From Ancylostoma caninum (lineage: Eukaryota; Nematoda; Chromadorea; Rhabditida; Ancylostomatidae), in the NCBI GenBank assembly GCA_037903475.1, contig JBAJFG010000467.1, forward strand, positions 186,001 to 250,000: a stretch of 64,000 nt of DNA. Reading direction: 5' to 3'. Both the position numbers and the translations under genes were made by a program. The notes beneath the pieces were generated by a model. That model made no database searches and was not told the origin of the DNA. It worked only from the letters and a program-made list of their open reading frames with translations. Positions within the stretch are counted from its first letter, which is position 1; every line of letters starts with the position of its first letter. Below are positions 22,801 to 33,599 of this stretch, piece after piece.

Positions 22801-25241
22801 GGTGTGCTCGAAATCCTCAGGACAACCTTTTCTGGACAAAGCCATGACGCAGAGGTTTTGCTGCAGTCGTCAGTGTCGCGGATCGCTGGATAATCGTCGC
22901 CTGCGTGGGAAGGGAAGAGGGTGATGCTCTTAAAGAGGTCAAAGACGAGGTCTGCGACTGCTGCAGCACTCGAAGCACGCGGACAAGCACTGGCTGGGGG
23001 TATATCGAATCTCGGGAGGAGGAAGTCGGAATCCATGTCAAACATTGATGTTTTGAAAGGGACAGAAGCAAGAAATTCCTGAAGCTCCTTTCGTCTTCCA
23101 TAAATGTTCCGGATAAGACTAATGGATTAATCGAGTAAGATGTGAGCTTCCATGTTCGCTGATCTTTGAACCTGGGCATTTCCTAGCTATTGATCATGAA
23201 ATGCTTCTGCCTCACAGGTTGATATTCGGACTCGTTTATTTTGTCAGGCGGCCAACGTTTCGACACACGTCGTTGTCGAAGGCCTGAAAGTGATGCAATC
23301 CACCTGTACCATCGAACGCCTCCTCCACTCCTGTTTAACATACTGACATTGGCCCAAACTCACAGAGGAAAACTATCCAACAGCACACACAAGACCAACC
23401 TTCGAGTTCGAACTCAATACAGAATTAACGAGTCTGAATGTCAACCTGTGAGGCAGAAGCATTTCATGATCACGAGTAAGATGTGTTTATCATCCCTGTT
23501 CCGAATGCAGGTTAGGTTTTCGTGATGGTTTTTAGTGATGTGAGTTGAAATTCGATTGTTTAAAAGACATCAGTAGTCACAAGTCAACTAAAATAGTACG
23601 GTCCATCCACTATCATCCCCAAAAACAGCTCCACAACAAAAAAATTTAAAAAATTCATTCTTAGGTAAAAGCTACGGTTGCTTTTATTCAGCCACTAATC
23701 CTTCCACTTTGAAAGGACGACTCCTAAAAGCACGCGTAAATTTACACTCGCAGTTGTAGTTTCGAGTTTTCAGCACAAAATTAGTGCATGCTATGTATGT
23801 TATATTAGGTTCTTCCCATTACTCATCCTTCTACATTAATCAAAAAAGGGAAATTGAATGACTCAGCCGAACTTATGTTGGTGCCAAGGTTTTGCCGCTT
23901 TTTTTCAAAAATCGATAATTGTTCTTAGATCTAGTGTGACAACTGTATATGGGTAACAAGCTTGTAGAACGAATCCTACTCTTTTCTGTTGCTATAAGAG
24001 GTGTCCGCTGCCGTTGGGAGGCACGAAATACCCGAAAATTTCGCTAACACTTCCTTTTCACCCCTTCGTTTTTCGTGTGGTTTTCCATAAGCAATTTAGT
24101 TTGAGATACGTTTCTTGCATTTGTCCAAATAGTTGCCGATGCTGTCAATATAAAAGCTCATTTTCTGCGTGGGCTGGCCAAAGGTCCAAAATCCGCCTAC
24201 TGGACCTGCCGTAGTTTTTCACAATATTGCTGGGAAACAGTTCACCACCTATGATATTCTCTTTTTGCCGCATGGTTGTCACCTTCTCCAGCTCTAGAGT
24301 CCCTTCTTTGGAGCAGACGAAGGAAAGCACTGAGCTGAAATCTGTAAATCACCGCGTTTCCTATCCTGAGAGCCTAGACAAAAAAGTTAGGAAAAGTGTT
24401 AGAAATGAGGTGACGTATAAATTGCTGAAGGAGTGCTGGTTATGTGGCGGCCGTCAAGAATGGATATGAGACGTTAAAACATAGCTCGAATTCAAGGATT
24501 AATTGGTGTGATGAAGTGTTTGAGAAATGTGAAATGGATTTTGTGTAAGTGGATATGCGAGGGTTTTCATGCTTGTATTCCACAAGGCTTCCTGCCTACT
24601 TTTCCATTGTACGAGTTGAAACTTCTACTGCAAAAGTTAACTTTTATGTCTTTCTCCTTCTAGCATTTCACGGCTTATGTGCTTCGAGAAATATGCAAAT
24701 TTGACATATTGCTCCTGAAATCACTCATGTTCGATTTTTGTTAGGTTTGATTTCGTTTCGGTTTTGATCCTTTGCCTTGGGCTAAAAAACATTTCTTATG
24801 TCTCATGTGGTGCCAGGTTTGATTTGCACTGCTCTTTTGCACAATTCATCGTTTGAGTTCCTATCATTGTGCCTCAAAACTGCTTTTATGTAAAAAGTTA
24901 ATGAATCTAGGCCTCTTTGTATACGGGATTACCGTCGTGCCACTTATAAAGTTATCGTTTTGCATGAAAACTCCCTTGAATGACATGGATTGCCATATCA
25001 CAAGTGCTATGATTCTGTCTGATTAATGTGCCATTCTATAGCAACGCTCGTATGTGGACCAACATATAATTTTTTGCGCGCGAACGGTCCCTTTTCAATG
25101 TTTCTGATTTTCAGGTCAGCGCATGCCGCACCGCTGCCGCAACGCCAGCCGGAGGAGACGCGCATCCGGGTGCAAAACGGGGTCAGCTCATCTCTACTGT
25201 CACACGCCTTCGCCCTTTTCCTGCTGATGCTTTCGTTGTAG
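4749..25241 (+). CDS. Small GPI-type activin-receptor-domain (three-finger) protein, 3 exons
   Basis: Gene model joining exons 4749-4881, 21080-21245 and 25115-25241 (426 nt, 141 residues). Intron phases agree exactly: exon 1 ends with one base of a codon, exon 2 starts with two, exon 2 ends with two and exon 3 starts with one. The product has an N-terminal signal peptide (MDLKEIVLYFVVVCSSLAEA), a cysteine-rich ectodomain of about 75 residues opening with IRCKCTKESETVSC and closing with the motif ICGCNSDDFCN, then a polar linker and a C-terminal hydrophobic tail (LLSHAFALFLLMLSL) fitting a GPI-attachment signal. The cysteine pattern with terminal CNxDxxCN is that of the activin types I and II receptor ectodomain family, which nematodes have expanded as small surface proteins lacking a kinase. 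Ligand unknown. Introns of 16.2 and 3.9 kb are filled with repeats. Confident of the family; additional exons cannot be excluded. Confidence 0.85.
4882..7240 (+). other. First part of intron 1 of the activin-type gene
   Basis: Ordinary AT-rich intron sequence. I see no supported gene or named repeat here beyond short open frames without codon or domain character. A gaattcatga/cgataac-type fragment near 6940-7000 resembles the inverted-repeat element at 26859-27022. Confidence 0.4.
7496..7673. mobile_element. Tc1/mariner-type MITE (CAGTCCTT ends), copy 1
   Basis: A 178-bp element with terminal inverted repeats of about 24 bp (AGTCCTTCTCGAAAAGATAG / CTATCTTTTCGACAAGGACT), flanked on both sides by TA, the target duplication of Tc1/mariner elements. 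The first base is T instead of the expected C. It is homologous throughout to 60149-60319. No coding capacity. Confidence 0.75.
7751..7855. repeat. Near-perfect 105-bp palindrome
   Basis: Arms of about 49 bp begin GGGCTCATTTCATGGAATAT and end in its complement, separated by a few bases around CCTGGTTTGG. A diverged single arm is present at about 7388-7425. Confidence 0.85.
7858..8231. repeat. Pair of 62-bp direct repeats
   Basis: The stretch beginning TTAGGTCCATTTCACAAGAG at 7858 recurs almost unchanged at 8166. The second copy lies at the outer edge of the palindromic element and may mark a duplication made by it. Confidence 0.8.
8232..16470 (+). other. Intron 1, central part
   Basis: No gene recognised. 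Contents noted: a C-run at 9805-9818; further copies of the ATTGAGATTACC/GGTAA repeat at 9847 and 10432; a short minus-strand frame starting at an AAAATG context at 11040 that I could not identify; otherwise AT-rich unique-looking sequence. Confidence 0.4.
16477..16695. repeat. Second minisatellite, ~55-60-bp unit
   Basis: Three to four imperfect tandem copies with the blocks CACCGATGGAGAA, AGGGTCCACCG, GTGGCC and GTGGTGTG. The composition resembles the 59-bp minisatellite, but the units do not align well, so I treat it as a separate family. Confidence 0.75.
17506..17555. repeat. Perfect 22-bp hairpin
   Basis: Arms CTTCATCTATTATAGAGTAA(AT) and complement with a loop of about 6 bases. It could be a tiny fold-back element; no precursor-microRNA context can be claimed from sequence alone. 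Confidence 0.85.
17756..18010 (-). CDS. Possible orphan exon, function unknown
   Basis: An open frame on the minus strand inside intron 1 of the activin-type gene. It follows a GTGCTTTCAG acceptor at about 18000 and runs about 80 codons to a TGA, with a balanced, protein-like composition (for example NYEDLYQIGLLFLGYNVEL and YAKFYSTDIEENPKGYIIY). I do not recognise a family and see no partner exons. It could be a terminal exon of a nested gene or chance. Confidence 0.2.
   Translation of the reverse strand, partial: HMCFQIIFENIQSEHEGIPVINNYEDLYQIGLLFLGYNVELVMMHPKVFTTKRCILSSYAKFYSTDIEENPKGYIIYPALYAFC
21080..21245 (+). CDS. Activin-type gene, exon 2
   Basis: Bounded by the acceptor TTTCAG (21074-21079) and the donor GTGAGT (21246). 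Encodes the core of the ectodomain, from CLMLDHPTLGVHYTC through ICGCNSDDFCN to YSYWPD. The earlier CTGCAG acceptor at 21047 would lead to a stop codon within the exon and is rejected. Confidence 0.85.
23225..23345 (-). mobile_element. Penelope-like element terminal (pLTR-type) fragment
   Basis: On the minus strand the sequence GTGTGTCGAAACGTTGGCC and its surroundings match the ends at 26600-26700 and 33140-33240 (shared core GTCGAAAC followed by a TTAGCC-like stretch, and a GGCCTTC/GAAGGC block). No reverse-transcriptase coding was recognised beside it. Confidence 0.45.
25115..25241 (+). CDS. Activin-type gene, exon 3 (GPI signal)
   Basis: Acceptor GATTTTCAG (to 25114), stop TAG at 25239-25241. 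Encodes a proline/arginine-rich linker and the hydrophobic C-terminus SSLLSHAFALFLLMLSL. No charged cytoplasmic tail follows, which favours GPI anchoring over a transmembrane protein. Confidence 0.8.
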
Positions 25242-26590
25242 CAGTTGTTCGTCAGAGAGCATCCGTGCGCTAGCGTTTTTCTTTCCATTTCATGCGTTGT
25301 TGACTCTGGTTGAACGTGCTCTTGTCGTGCTCATTCTCTCAATTCCCATAAAATTCCCTGGAAAACTCGGACTTTCTTTGTACAATACCGCTCTCTTCCC
25401 CGTCCGCCATCACTCGCGTCGATTCAGCCATTTTCTCGTTCGTTTTACGATGCCGTTTTTCACAATTATACGCTGTAGAGTAATGTTTATCCTGTATTTT
25501 CATTTGTGATACGCGAAAGTTGAAGAAAAATGCTCCTACTTAAGTAACATTCATTTTGAGTACTTTCTTGGAAAAATGAATTTGCATTCCGCCAACTCTA
25601 GCAATGAACATGACTATAGATGTGAATATTTCATTTCTACACATCTGCTTAATACCTGTATACCATATTATCATCATTGCCAGAAGGAAGCCATCTGAGG
25701 CTTCTGATGAGCAGCCTCAGGCCGATCTAAAGAGTGATCAAATATTAAGTGGCAAGCTACATATAGTGAGTTCTTCGAAAAAAAAAAACGAAAAATGTGT
25801 CACGCATTCTTGTTCCTAGGATGCTCACAATATAGTCTATCTAATTGAAAGCAAATTCGTAGCCTAATGCCTATGAGATGTGAGAACTAGGAGGCTAGCT
25901 CCTACATACTGCGGATGACCTGCTGGAAAGCTGAGATGCTGGGAGGAATTTGCGATATTTTTCAAAATTCTCTCAGTTTTTTCAACTTTTTGGGAAGAAA
26001 CAAAAGTGGAGCTCGTATTGATCTCTTTCCTCATAAAAAAAACACCTTCTCACCAAAACCACTTGTCTTTTCCTCCATAGTGGTCACAGAAAATGCGGCA
26101 GCTGCCACTTGTAGATTTTAAAGTGATAATAATTAAACAAAAGAAGGATATTAGGTGTCCATGACGCCTCGAGATGGACACATTGCACAATATGAAGCCG
26201 ACGACGCTGATACCGAATCCGTTCTCTATTTCTGCTAAACATCATTGACGAAGATGTTATGTACGTTCTTCTCGCCAGTGCAGGTTTAGCAAAGGATACG
26301 TTCGCAGCCATGACCATGCATTTTTCTCGAAGTTTGCTCTGAGAGGTATGTGGGAAGTTGGTCACGAATTAAGCTTCTATTTATGCCGTATGGACATTTT
26401 TGTACTAGTACCATAGATGAAACAAAACAGTAGTATCTTCATGTACTGAAGAACATTCACAACTTCATTTGCAATGGCGTTTAGTAAAAAAAAAGGAGAA
26501 TGGGTTTAAAATCGCCATCCTAAACTTTATATTATGAGGTGTATTTCAATTCTAAATTCCACGGACATCTACTAATCCTGGAACTGGAAT
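25242..26590. other. Sequence downstream of the activin-type gene
   Basis: Probable 3' UTR and intergenic DNA. No canonical AATAAA was seen within the first ~300 bases, and no other gene recognised. Confidence 0.4.
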
Positions 26591-26599
26591 TCGCTTCAG

Positions 26600-26700
26600 C
26601 CTCAGCCAACATTGGTAAAATACTTCATCAAGCGAACGTTTCGACGGCGTAGCCCTCTTCGAAGTCAGGAAAGCCAGAAATACACAAGATCTACTCGTCC
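26600..26700 (-). mobile_element. Penelope-like terminal fragment
   Basis: The minus strand reads CTACGCCGTCGAAACGTTCGC preceded by a GAAGAGGG block, matching the ends at 23.2 and 33.1 kb. No coding region is attached. Confidence 0.45.
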
Positions 26701-26858
26701 AAACCCCTCTGGGCAATGAATAAAAACTCAGTGAGAAGTTAGCACGACGATCAACCAGAGTGCCAGTATATGTGAGTACAACTCACCCTTTTCTTCGGTG
26801 CACTCATTTTTCCCTCGTTTTTGAGCAGAAATTGGTGTTTTGTGTGCCGGCAACCTTG

Positions 26859-27022
26859 ACTTCGGGGCTGGGATTCATGAAACGATAACCAGGCAAACCC
26901 AGGCTAGCAACCCAACTTTTGTTGTCTGCGTCTCTTAGCTCTATGTAGCCAGTACGATAACCAATCCCGCTAGCCATACTTGGTTTGCTTGGTTATCGTT
27001 TCACGAATCCCAGCCCGGAAGT
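26859..27022. mobile_element. Inverted-repeat MITE
   Basis: Arms CTGGGATTCATGAAACGATA / ACGATAACC... and complement, about 45 bp with few mismatches, enclosing about 70 bp. Relics of the same arm occur near 21570, 6930-7000 and 57036, so it is a dispersed family. Target duplication not resolved. Confidence 0.65.
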
Positions 27023-28204
27023 TACGCAACGGTGTCGTGGTGCACATGGCCCACTGCTTCCCCCTGCTGCTGAGCCTGCTTTTCAACTTCCGGAAACAGA
27101 GTTCGAAAATGGAGGTGCCAGGATCAAAACCTAGATGACATCTGATTCACATACAGTTCTTGTAACCGAAAAATCCAACACATTGACCACAATCAACTTC
27201 TTGACGGCGAGATACTCATTGATTTCTTCCATGATTGATTTCTTCCAATGTATTGTAGTGAATGTTAATAAATAGACAAAAAAAAACAATAGTGGTGACA
27301 TACTTGAAAATATGATGCATTATCAGAGTTTATTATCACTGTTACTATTATTACGGGCAATTAGTCAATGAGTGGCAACAACTACGTGCAATCGATCAAT
27401 AAGCAAAAACACCAGTAATGCTGATAATCAATTAATAAATATTATTAATTGCAATATTTATGAAAACACAAATATAAGATCGAAGCGCCTTTTACAGTCC
27501 ACTCATGAGCAGGCCAAGGGGATAAAAATCATTCAGAAGGTACAGTGTAATACAAATCTTTGTTGCTTGTTCCAGAAATTTTCTAAACCACCCCTCTACA
27601 TTATTTCTTCTGGAACCCATCATTCAGATATAGTGCAGTAAATGTGGTCACGATCACACGGTTGTCTCTCAATAATAACAGAAGTCAGCGTCAGTTCAAT
27701 ATCTACAAACCTGAAGGTGATCACGCTAAGTTCTGATTTCTCAAGTGCGTCTTCGTTTTACTCTCAGCTGTCTAAGAACTCTAGCGATAACCTGAGGTGA
27801 AGTCGTGGGAGGTAAAAAACAGAATTATTATATTGAGAGCAGTGGCGCCTCAACGGCCGGAGATTGAGGATGTTGCAAAAAAAGTGAATACAGTTTTTTT
27901 GCAGGATGAACTCGAGATGCGTAATTTCTGTTGTTACGTTACTGCTTATTTGCTGTCTGGATCATTCTATATCCACAGGTGAATAAAAGAGAGAGAGTAG
28001 AATGGCCACTACTCTGAACTACTTGCTGAACGACTTCAACACTTTGCAAGAAAGGAAAGCTATGTCGTCGTAAACCTGTCGTAAAACTTCTCTTCAACGA
28101 ATAACTTTTAAGAGCCTGCTAAAAATTCCAGCCGTGAACCGTTCCTAGAATAATCGTTGGAAAAGAGAACAAGTTTTGCACTTTATGTTTATCAGGCCCT
28201 TACC

Positions 28205-28500
28205 AGCTGAGAGGGGTTGGGACGTGCCTATAAATAGACGAGCCTCAATATTGCGACCTGTTGGTTGAAGGGACGGCTGCGTAGTAATAGAGGGCTATTT
28301 TAAAGGCCCTTCGATCCTTCCCTTCCCTGAAGATCTTTTTCAGTTACCCACTCGCAGCCTGTTAACGCGCTGACGGCTAACAGCTGACAGCACTCCTCTC
28401 TGCATCGTCGCGGTTTCCATTCTCACGGGTTCTCATAGGTAGAAATTAAGAACAATGTATCTGTAAGAATTAGAGATAAATTAATCAGAAATTCTAAAGT
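28205..28500. repeat. Dispersed repeat, copy 1 (empty MITE site)
   Basis: Matches 59910-60370 (shared blocks GTTGAAGGGACGGCTG, GAGGGCT, CATTCTCA, TGTAAGAATT) but lacks the MITE that interrupts the second copy. Confidence 0.6.
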
Positions 28501-29677
28501 GAGAAAGAGAGGAAGACATTGGCCAATGCGGGAATCCAGAAAAGGAGCAATAGTCAGTAAGTTAACATGGCAGAAGTCTCAACTTTAGAATAACCGCTGA
28601 GTATCAATGGACTCATAGCTTCATTGGAAAACTAAAGTCTATATAAGTGACCTATATATTTTTTGGATTTCGCATCGCTCTACGGAGACTACAAGGGCGG
28701 GCTGTAGTAGCCGGTGAACTGTAATGGCAAATTGTAGAGGAGGAACTGTATCATGATTCGATTAGCTCGAATAGCAGGACTGGTTTTCTCATTGGCACGA
28801 CGTAACGCATAGTTAGCAGCCATGCCATTTGCAACCGAATCTCTTCGTTCAAGGGTATTAGGTGAGCAGCAAACTACATAGTTCCAGGAATACCCTGCAG
28901 GTATATATCAGCGAAAATATTGGGCGATTTGTCAGAAGTTGTTCTGGCAGGGTTGGATTTTCGAACAAACGTCTACATCGAGTCACAGAGTACACATGCT
29001 ATAAAAGGAGTAGCGAGCAAGAAACCCATTCTGGGTTCAGAAAGGGAGATGACATTGCTGTCTGAGCTCCCAGAGGCAGCAGGTTCTGAAGTTTTCTTGC
29101 CCAGCAGAGGATCTCAACAGAATTCGGCTTTTCGTACATGCTGGCATGGAATGGAGTACTGAAATTTGTGAAGAGTACAAAATTCAACACCTTCGGTGGT
29201 TTCTGACCCGGCATGCGTAAACAAAATACAAAACAATAGAACAGGGAAGCAAACAGACAACAAGTACATCTATAAAACTGTTTCCATTTTCCATTTTTTT
29301 TTTCTGGATATGCATGTACCTGGGTATTTAATCCATTGCACAGCATTTATATAGACAGTCAACAAACATTAGATTTTCACCTTCTCTTATCATGGAATTT
29401 GGGAGTTTTTCACACATGAAATTTCAAATGCCTGTAGTTCTGATTCGGAAGTCATCTTTAAAAAAGTGAGACACCGGAGGGCCAAAAGTCCGTAAACTCT
29501 GTAGAAACATGGGAAGACGAGAAGTAATCAAGAACCTTGTTGGCAATGGTGTGCATGTCGCCCATGGTCCGTGTGTTCTACCTACTTGAAGTTTATTAAG
29601 CGCAAGATGTTTCTGATGAGAGCTCACAGGAATTTCTGGAACGGTTTTGTCTACGGCAGAATGCTGGGGAACAGGCG

Positions 29678-29784
29678 ATTGATCCGATCGGATTTTCGCA
29701 CCTCTACCCCCGTCCGCTAATTATCACCCAAGGACTTTCAATTAAAGGTGCGAAAAGAAAGACAAAAAACCCAGTCGGATCAAC
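29678..29784. mobile_element. Small inverted-repeat element, copy 1
   Basis: Ends TTGATCCGATCGGATTTTCG...CACCT and complement. A related copy lies at 58845-58945. No coding. Confidence 0.4.
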
Positions 29785-30484
29785 AGCGCCAGAACTAGCA
29801 ATGCCCAATGATGACGTCGTAGGCGCGGATTTGTGGAAGAGTTGTAGTACATCTAGTATCCTTACATAGCTTGCGGGTAGTCCTCATTCGAAACATACGA
29901 TATCGACAACCGACTTTTGCAGATTTTGCACTACGAGCTTTAAGGATACCATAATCGGTAAAAATAACACTTCGAATATTAATATATATTCGAAACAATT
30001 GCAAACAGCGCAGTTCTACCTATACCAACATCCTGTACAACAAGAAACTTTGTACGCTAATATATAAGCAAGAAATGGGCACGATCTAAGGAGTGGCAGC
30101 ATTCATTGTGATTTTCCACGAACGCAGTAGTTTGTTGCTCCATTTACATCACTTCGCGGGTTTTGGTCCCATGATTAATATCACTACTTCTTGATTTCGC
30201 TCTTTGAATTCTCCCGATGTGGAAAACATCCAGATGGAATCTTCGTGGCTTTTTTGTACGGCCTCATGCCAAATAAAAGCTTTGCATCCACTTCCCTTAA
30301 TAGTTGTAGTGAACCTGCTAAGCACTAAACTGCTTTTTTTTCTCGAAATTTTGGTTTTTTTAGAAAAGTAGCTCGTAACAGATCAAGTAGCTCCGGATGC
30401 GAAAGTAAGATCAACCAAACCCTCTTCAAACGAATCTAAATATTGATGAGAATTCGATTCCATTAACAGGTTTTCTACATTACT

Positions 30485-33058
30485 AGGGGTTCCACAGAGC
30501 CGATCTTAGAGCCGATTTCGCACCAGTTGCTGTTTGAGGTTCGCTGGCTGTATATCCACGACTCTCACGGCGTCTTGGAGGTCGGCTTGGCGCAGGCTTA
30601 CCCTAACTGCATTGCTGACTTCATCAGAGATGAAAGGGAAACAGGAAGGTATCTTAGAAGCGCTGTTATTGCTAACCTGCCCCAGCTGACCTTGCCTTAG
30701 GTGACCCCTTGCAGGATACCCATTAGACTTCGCTATGTGTGCCGCTAGTTCCAGTGAAGCAATGCGCTCATTTGCATCCAATTACACCCTTGCTGCTGTT
30801 CTAAACATGTTACCAACAGTGGCGGACGCAGAAAGTGGGCGGGAGGGGGGGGGGCGTGGGAAGAAAAGTGGGGTCTCCGCCGTTTTGGGGACCCAGACGG
30901 AAAATAAAATTAATAATAATATTAATTATAATAATAAACAATAAATAAAAAATATATTAAAAATAATAATAAAAATAAACAATTAAAAATAAACTAACAC
31001 AAGATTTTTATTTGTATTGTAAAGCAATTTCGAAAATTTGGCGACCCATTCTCGGGGGCGGGCGCGCCCCCGCCCCCCCCCCTGCGTCCGCCACTGGTTA
31101 CCAATGATAGCCTTTTTGGTGCTGCGCGGGTATGCCGAAAGGTAGTGGACCAAGATGTTTTTACTGCTGGGTTTCCTGTACCATCTGGTTTTCCATTGCC
31201 ATTGGACAGATATAGCTGAACGTCGAGGAAAGCCAGCCAATTATCCTTGGGTTGCTCCCTTGTTTGATGTTAGGATATTGTTGGTTAAAAAGATCGAAGC
31301 AGGTGTCTACTTCTGATTGGGTCGGACACACAATGCAACAATCGTCAATGTAGCGGCAGTACAGAAGTGGTCTTCTTTTCAGTACAGGGTTTTCCAATTT
31401 AGACATGAAAGCAACCGCCAGTGTGGCTGGTAGCCTTTGCCTCATAGCCAAACACCGAATTTGCCTATAGTACTGCCCTGACTGCCCTGAGCAACAAAAA
31501 ATGGCACAGTAAAGACATTCCCCCAGAAGCGTCATCACCTGTCTAATGGTAAACCCATACATACGTAGAGAACCCTGGTGTTGTAAGAAAAGCTCCAATA
31601 TAGCCCGCATAGCAGCGTCGTTGGGAACGTTTGTATAAGGTGACGTGACATCGAAAGACTCGATGACACACTGGCCTGCGTATGCCCACTGCGAAAACGC
31701 CCAAGAAACGCATTTGTGTTAGTGAGATGAGCGGGTATATATTTGAGCAGCTGTGTGAGGATCAAACTGAGAAACCATGATATTCTGTCGCTGGGGCCTC
31801 CCACATTGCTTATTATAGGACTTACTTTGAAAGCCTTAGGATCACTGGAGTTTACTGCGTTATCGGAGAGTTTATGGGTTTCGATTAGAAGGTAAAGAAC
31901 AGGGCAGTTGGGAAGATCTTGTTTTAGCTGCGTGATAGTGGACTTGAGGAACCCTGCAGATTTAGCCGTTTCCATCCATACCCTATTCAGGCGGCGATAT
32001 TGCCTGATAAACTCCTTTTCGGATGAGGGCTGATATAAGGTGCTGTCGCTTAGGTGATGTTTTGTGATTGCCATGTCTAATTCACGTGACAATACAACAA
32101 ATTCACCACCCTTGTCGCTGATGGAAAGTTTGATCTTCCCTTGATCAGAGAGATCAAGCATCTCACGTAAACCGCGGCGTTGTGTGGGTGTGAAATTGCT
32201 GAGGGGGCGTTTTTGTGAGATTTTGGACAATAACGTGAAAATAGACGTAGCAACTAGACGGAACTTTGTATCTACCACCGGAATGGGATCCTGAGGTCTG
32301 GAGAACAAGGAGGGCAATTTAATGGTCGGCAGCCCTGTGTTTGTGGTGATTTCTCGAGCCTTCTGTTGTCTATGTTCCTCTTTAGCTCTATATAGCAGCC
32401 GATCATGAACCAATTGGAGGCCGCCCACGATCTTGTGCGTCACTCTAGGGCCAATCGATTGTGATGGTGAGAAACTGGGCCCAAATCAAGAACTGCTAGC
32501 GCGTCTTGAGAAAGAGATACACTGTCAATAACCGACACTCGAGTTGGAGGAGGCACATTTTCAGAGGCGGCATTGGGATACTGGCTGTCAAGGCTAGTAC
32601 GGTTCGCACTAACTGGTAACTGCAACCTATGACCTTGTTTCTGATCTACCAGTTTGTCAAATTTCTTCTGTAGTCTAGACTTGGCATTAGAGCGAATAGA
32701 ATCGCAAATGTTCTTTGACTCACCCACGATTCTCCTCCAAAGAACGTCCGGCACCAAACGTTGACAACAATGTTCTTTGTACACACATTTCGATAACATA
32801 GAAAACATATGATCTTGTTTGGACTTCAGTGCTGTCCTTAGGATATGTTCTTCGATACGTGGTGCTTGCCGGCTTTCTTTCGCGATTCCAAACGTATCAT
32901 GCAGGCTTTTCTTTGCGATGAAGTTCGGGATTACATGATGATGTAGACAATGGCGGAGAAAGTGGATGGATTGCCTTTCTGAGACGATCTTCCTCAGAGA
33001 AAGGACTTCCTACACGAGTCGGACGTAGTTTGCTTGCACGTTTCTGATCAGATCCCAT
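30485..33058 (-). mobile_element. Penelope-like retroelement, decayed and 3'-truncated
   Basis: The coding remnant starts near the ATG at 33058 and reads leftward. An N-terminal region (HFLRHCLHHHVIPNFIAKK) is followed by a reverse transcriptase with motif A (FDVTSPYTNVPND near 31650), motif C (RYIDDCCIV, YIDD at 31341-31352), a thumb region (WYRKPSSKNILVHYLSA) and the tail LQDAVRVVDIQPANLKQQL. These features are typical of Penelope-like elements rather than LTR or LINE elements. Frameshifts near 32960, 31690 and 31200, a stop in the tail and a hAT-type insertion at 30817 disable it. The GIY-YIG endonuclease expected after the tail is missing. It would have copied its own RNA; here it is a pseudogene. 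Confidence 0.85.
30817..31096. mobile_element. hAT-type MITE inside the Penelope-like element
   Basis: 280 bp with perfect 15-bp terminal inverted repeats CAGTGGCGGACGCAG / CTGCGTCCGCCACTG and an 8-bp target duplication GTTACCAA (30809-30816 and 31097-31104), both typical of hAT elements. The interior is G/C-run and AAT-rich with no coding. Joining the flanks restores the host frame around KKAIIGN, so it inserted into an existing Penelope copy. Confidence 0.9.
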
Positions 33059-33370
33059 GTTCGACCTTCTTTGAATCTTGGCAATGTGGAGCGTTCGCCA
33101 GTAGGATTAGCTTGAGCAATCGACCAAGATTGTTACTTAACTTTATTTCGGCTAATGTTTCGACGTCGTCGCCTTCGTCAGAGCCTGGAAAGTCAAAGTC
33201 ATATGCAATCTATCCCCTCAAACACCTCATCATGGTACAAGTTATCAACTTAACAAAAAGATAGGATCAGAAACGAGCGTAAGGAAGTAGACCAATATCA
33301 TGCTTACCTCCGTAGCCGTAAGTCCACTTGGCGTTTGAGTTGAGCCGCTACTACTAACAAGTAGGTGCCC
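33059..33370 (-). mobile_element. Penelope-like untranslated/terminal region
   Basis: Lies between the endonuclease end of one Penelope-like copy (33395-33598) and the start of the next (33058). Contains the shared end motif; on the minus strand CTGACGA (33181-33175), 13 bases, then GAAAC (33161-33157). Confidence 0.55.
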
Positions 33371-33394
33371 CGCCCCCACATCTGACCCCGTAGA

Positions 33395-33598
33395 TCAAAA
33401 CACGCAAAGGGCTTGATAGGGCGCCAGCTCGTTGGTCACAGCTATGCACTCTTCCTTGCGGTTCATTCTTGGGTTTTTGGCTGAGATCCAAAACGCTTCC
33501 AAGGTTTTGCGGGCTAGAATTTCGGGTTCATACGCAAAGGTCGTAAATGCCATTTTGATGGGTGCGTTTACATGACAATGGCTGCGATGAGCGCCCAA
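33395..33598 (-). pseudogene. C-terminal GIY-YIG endonuclease fragment of a second Penelope-like copy
   Basis: About 67 codons reading EPEILARKTLEAFWISAKNP, MNRKEECIAVTNEL and ending LCVF, which I recognise as the C-terminus of Penelope-type GIY-YIG endonucleases. It lies head-to-tail upstream of the copy at 30485-33058, the partial tandem layout usual for these elements. The catalytic GIY-YIG part is absent. Confidence 0.7.
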
Positions 33599-33599
33599 A

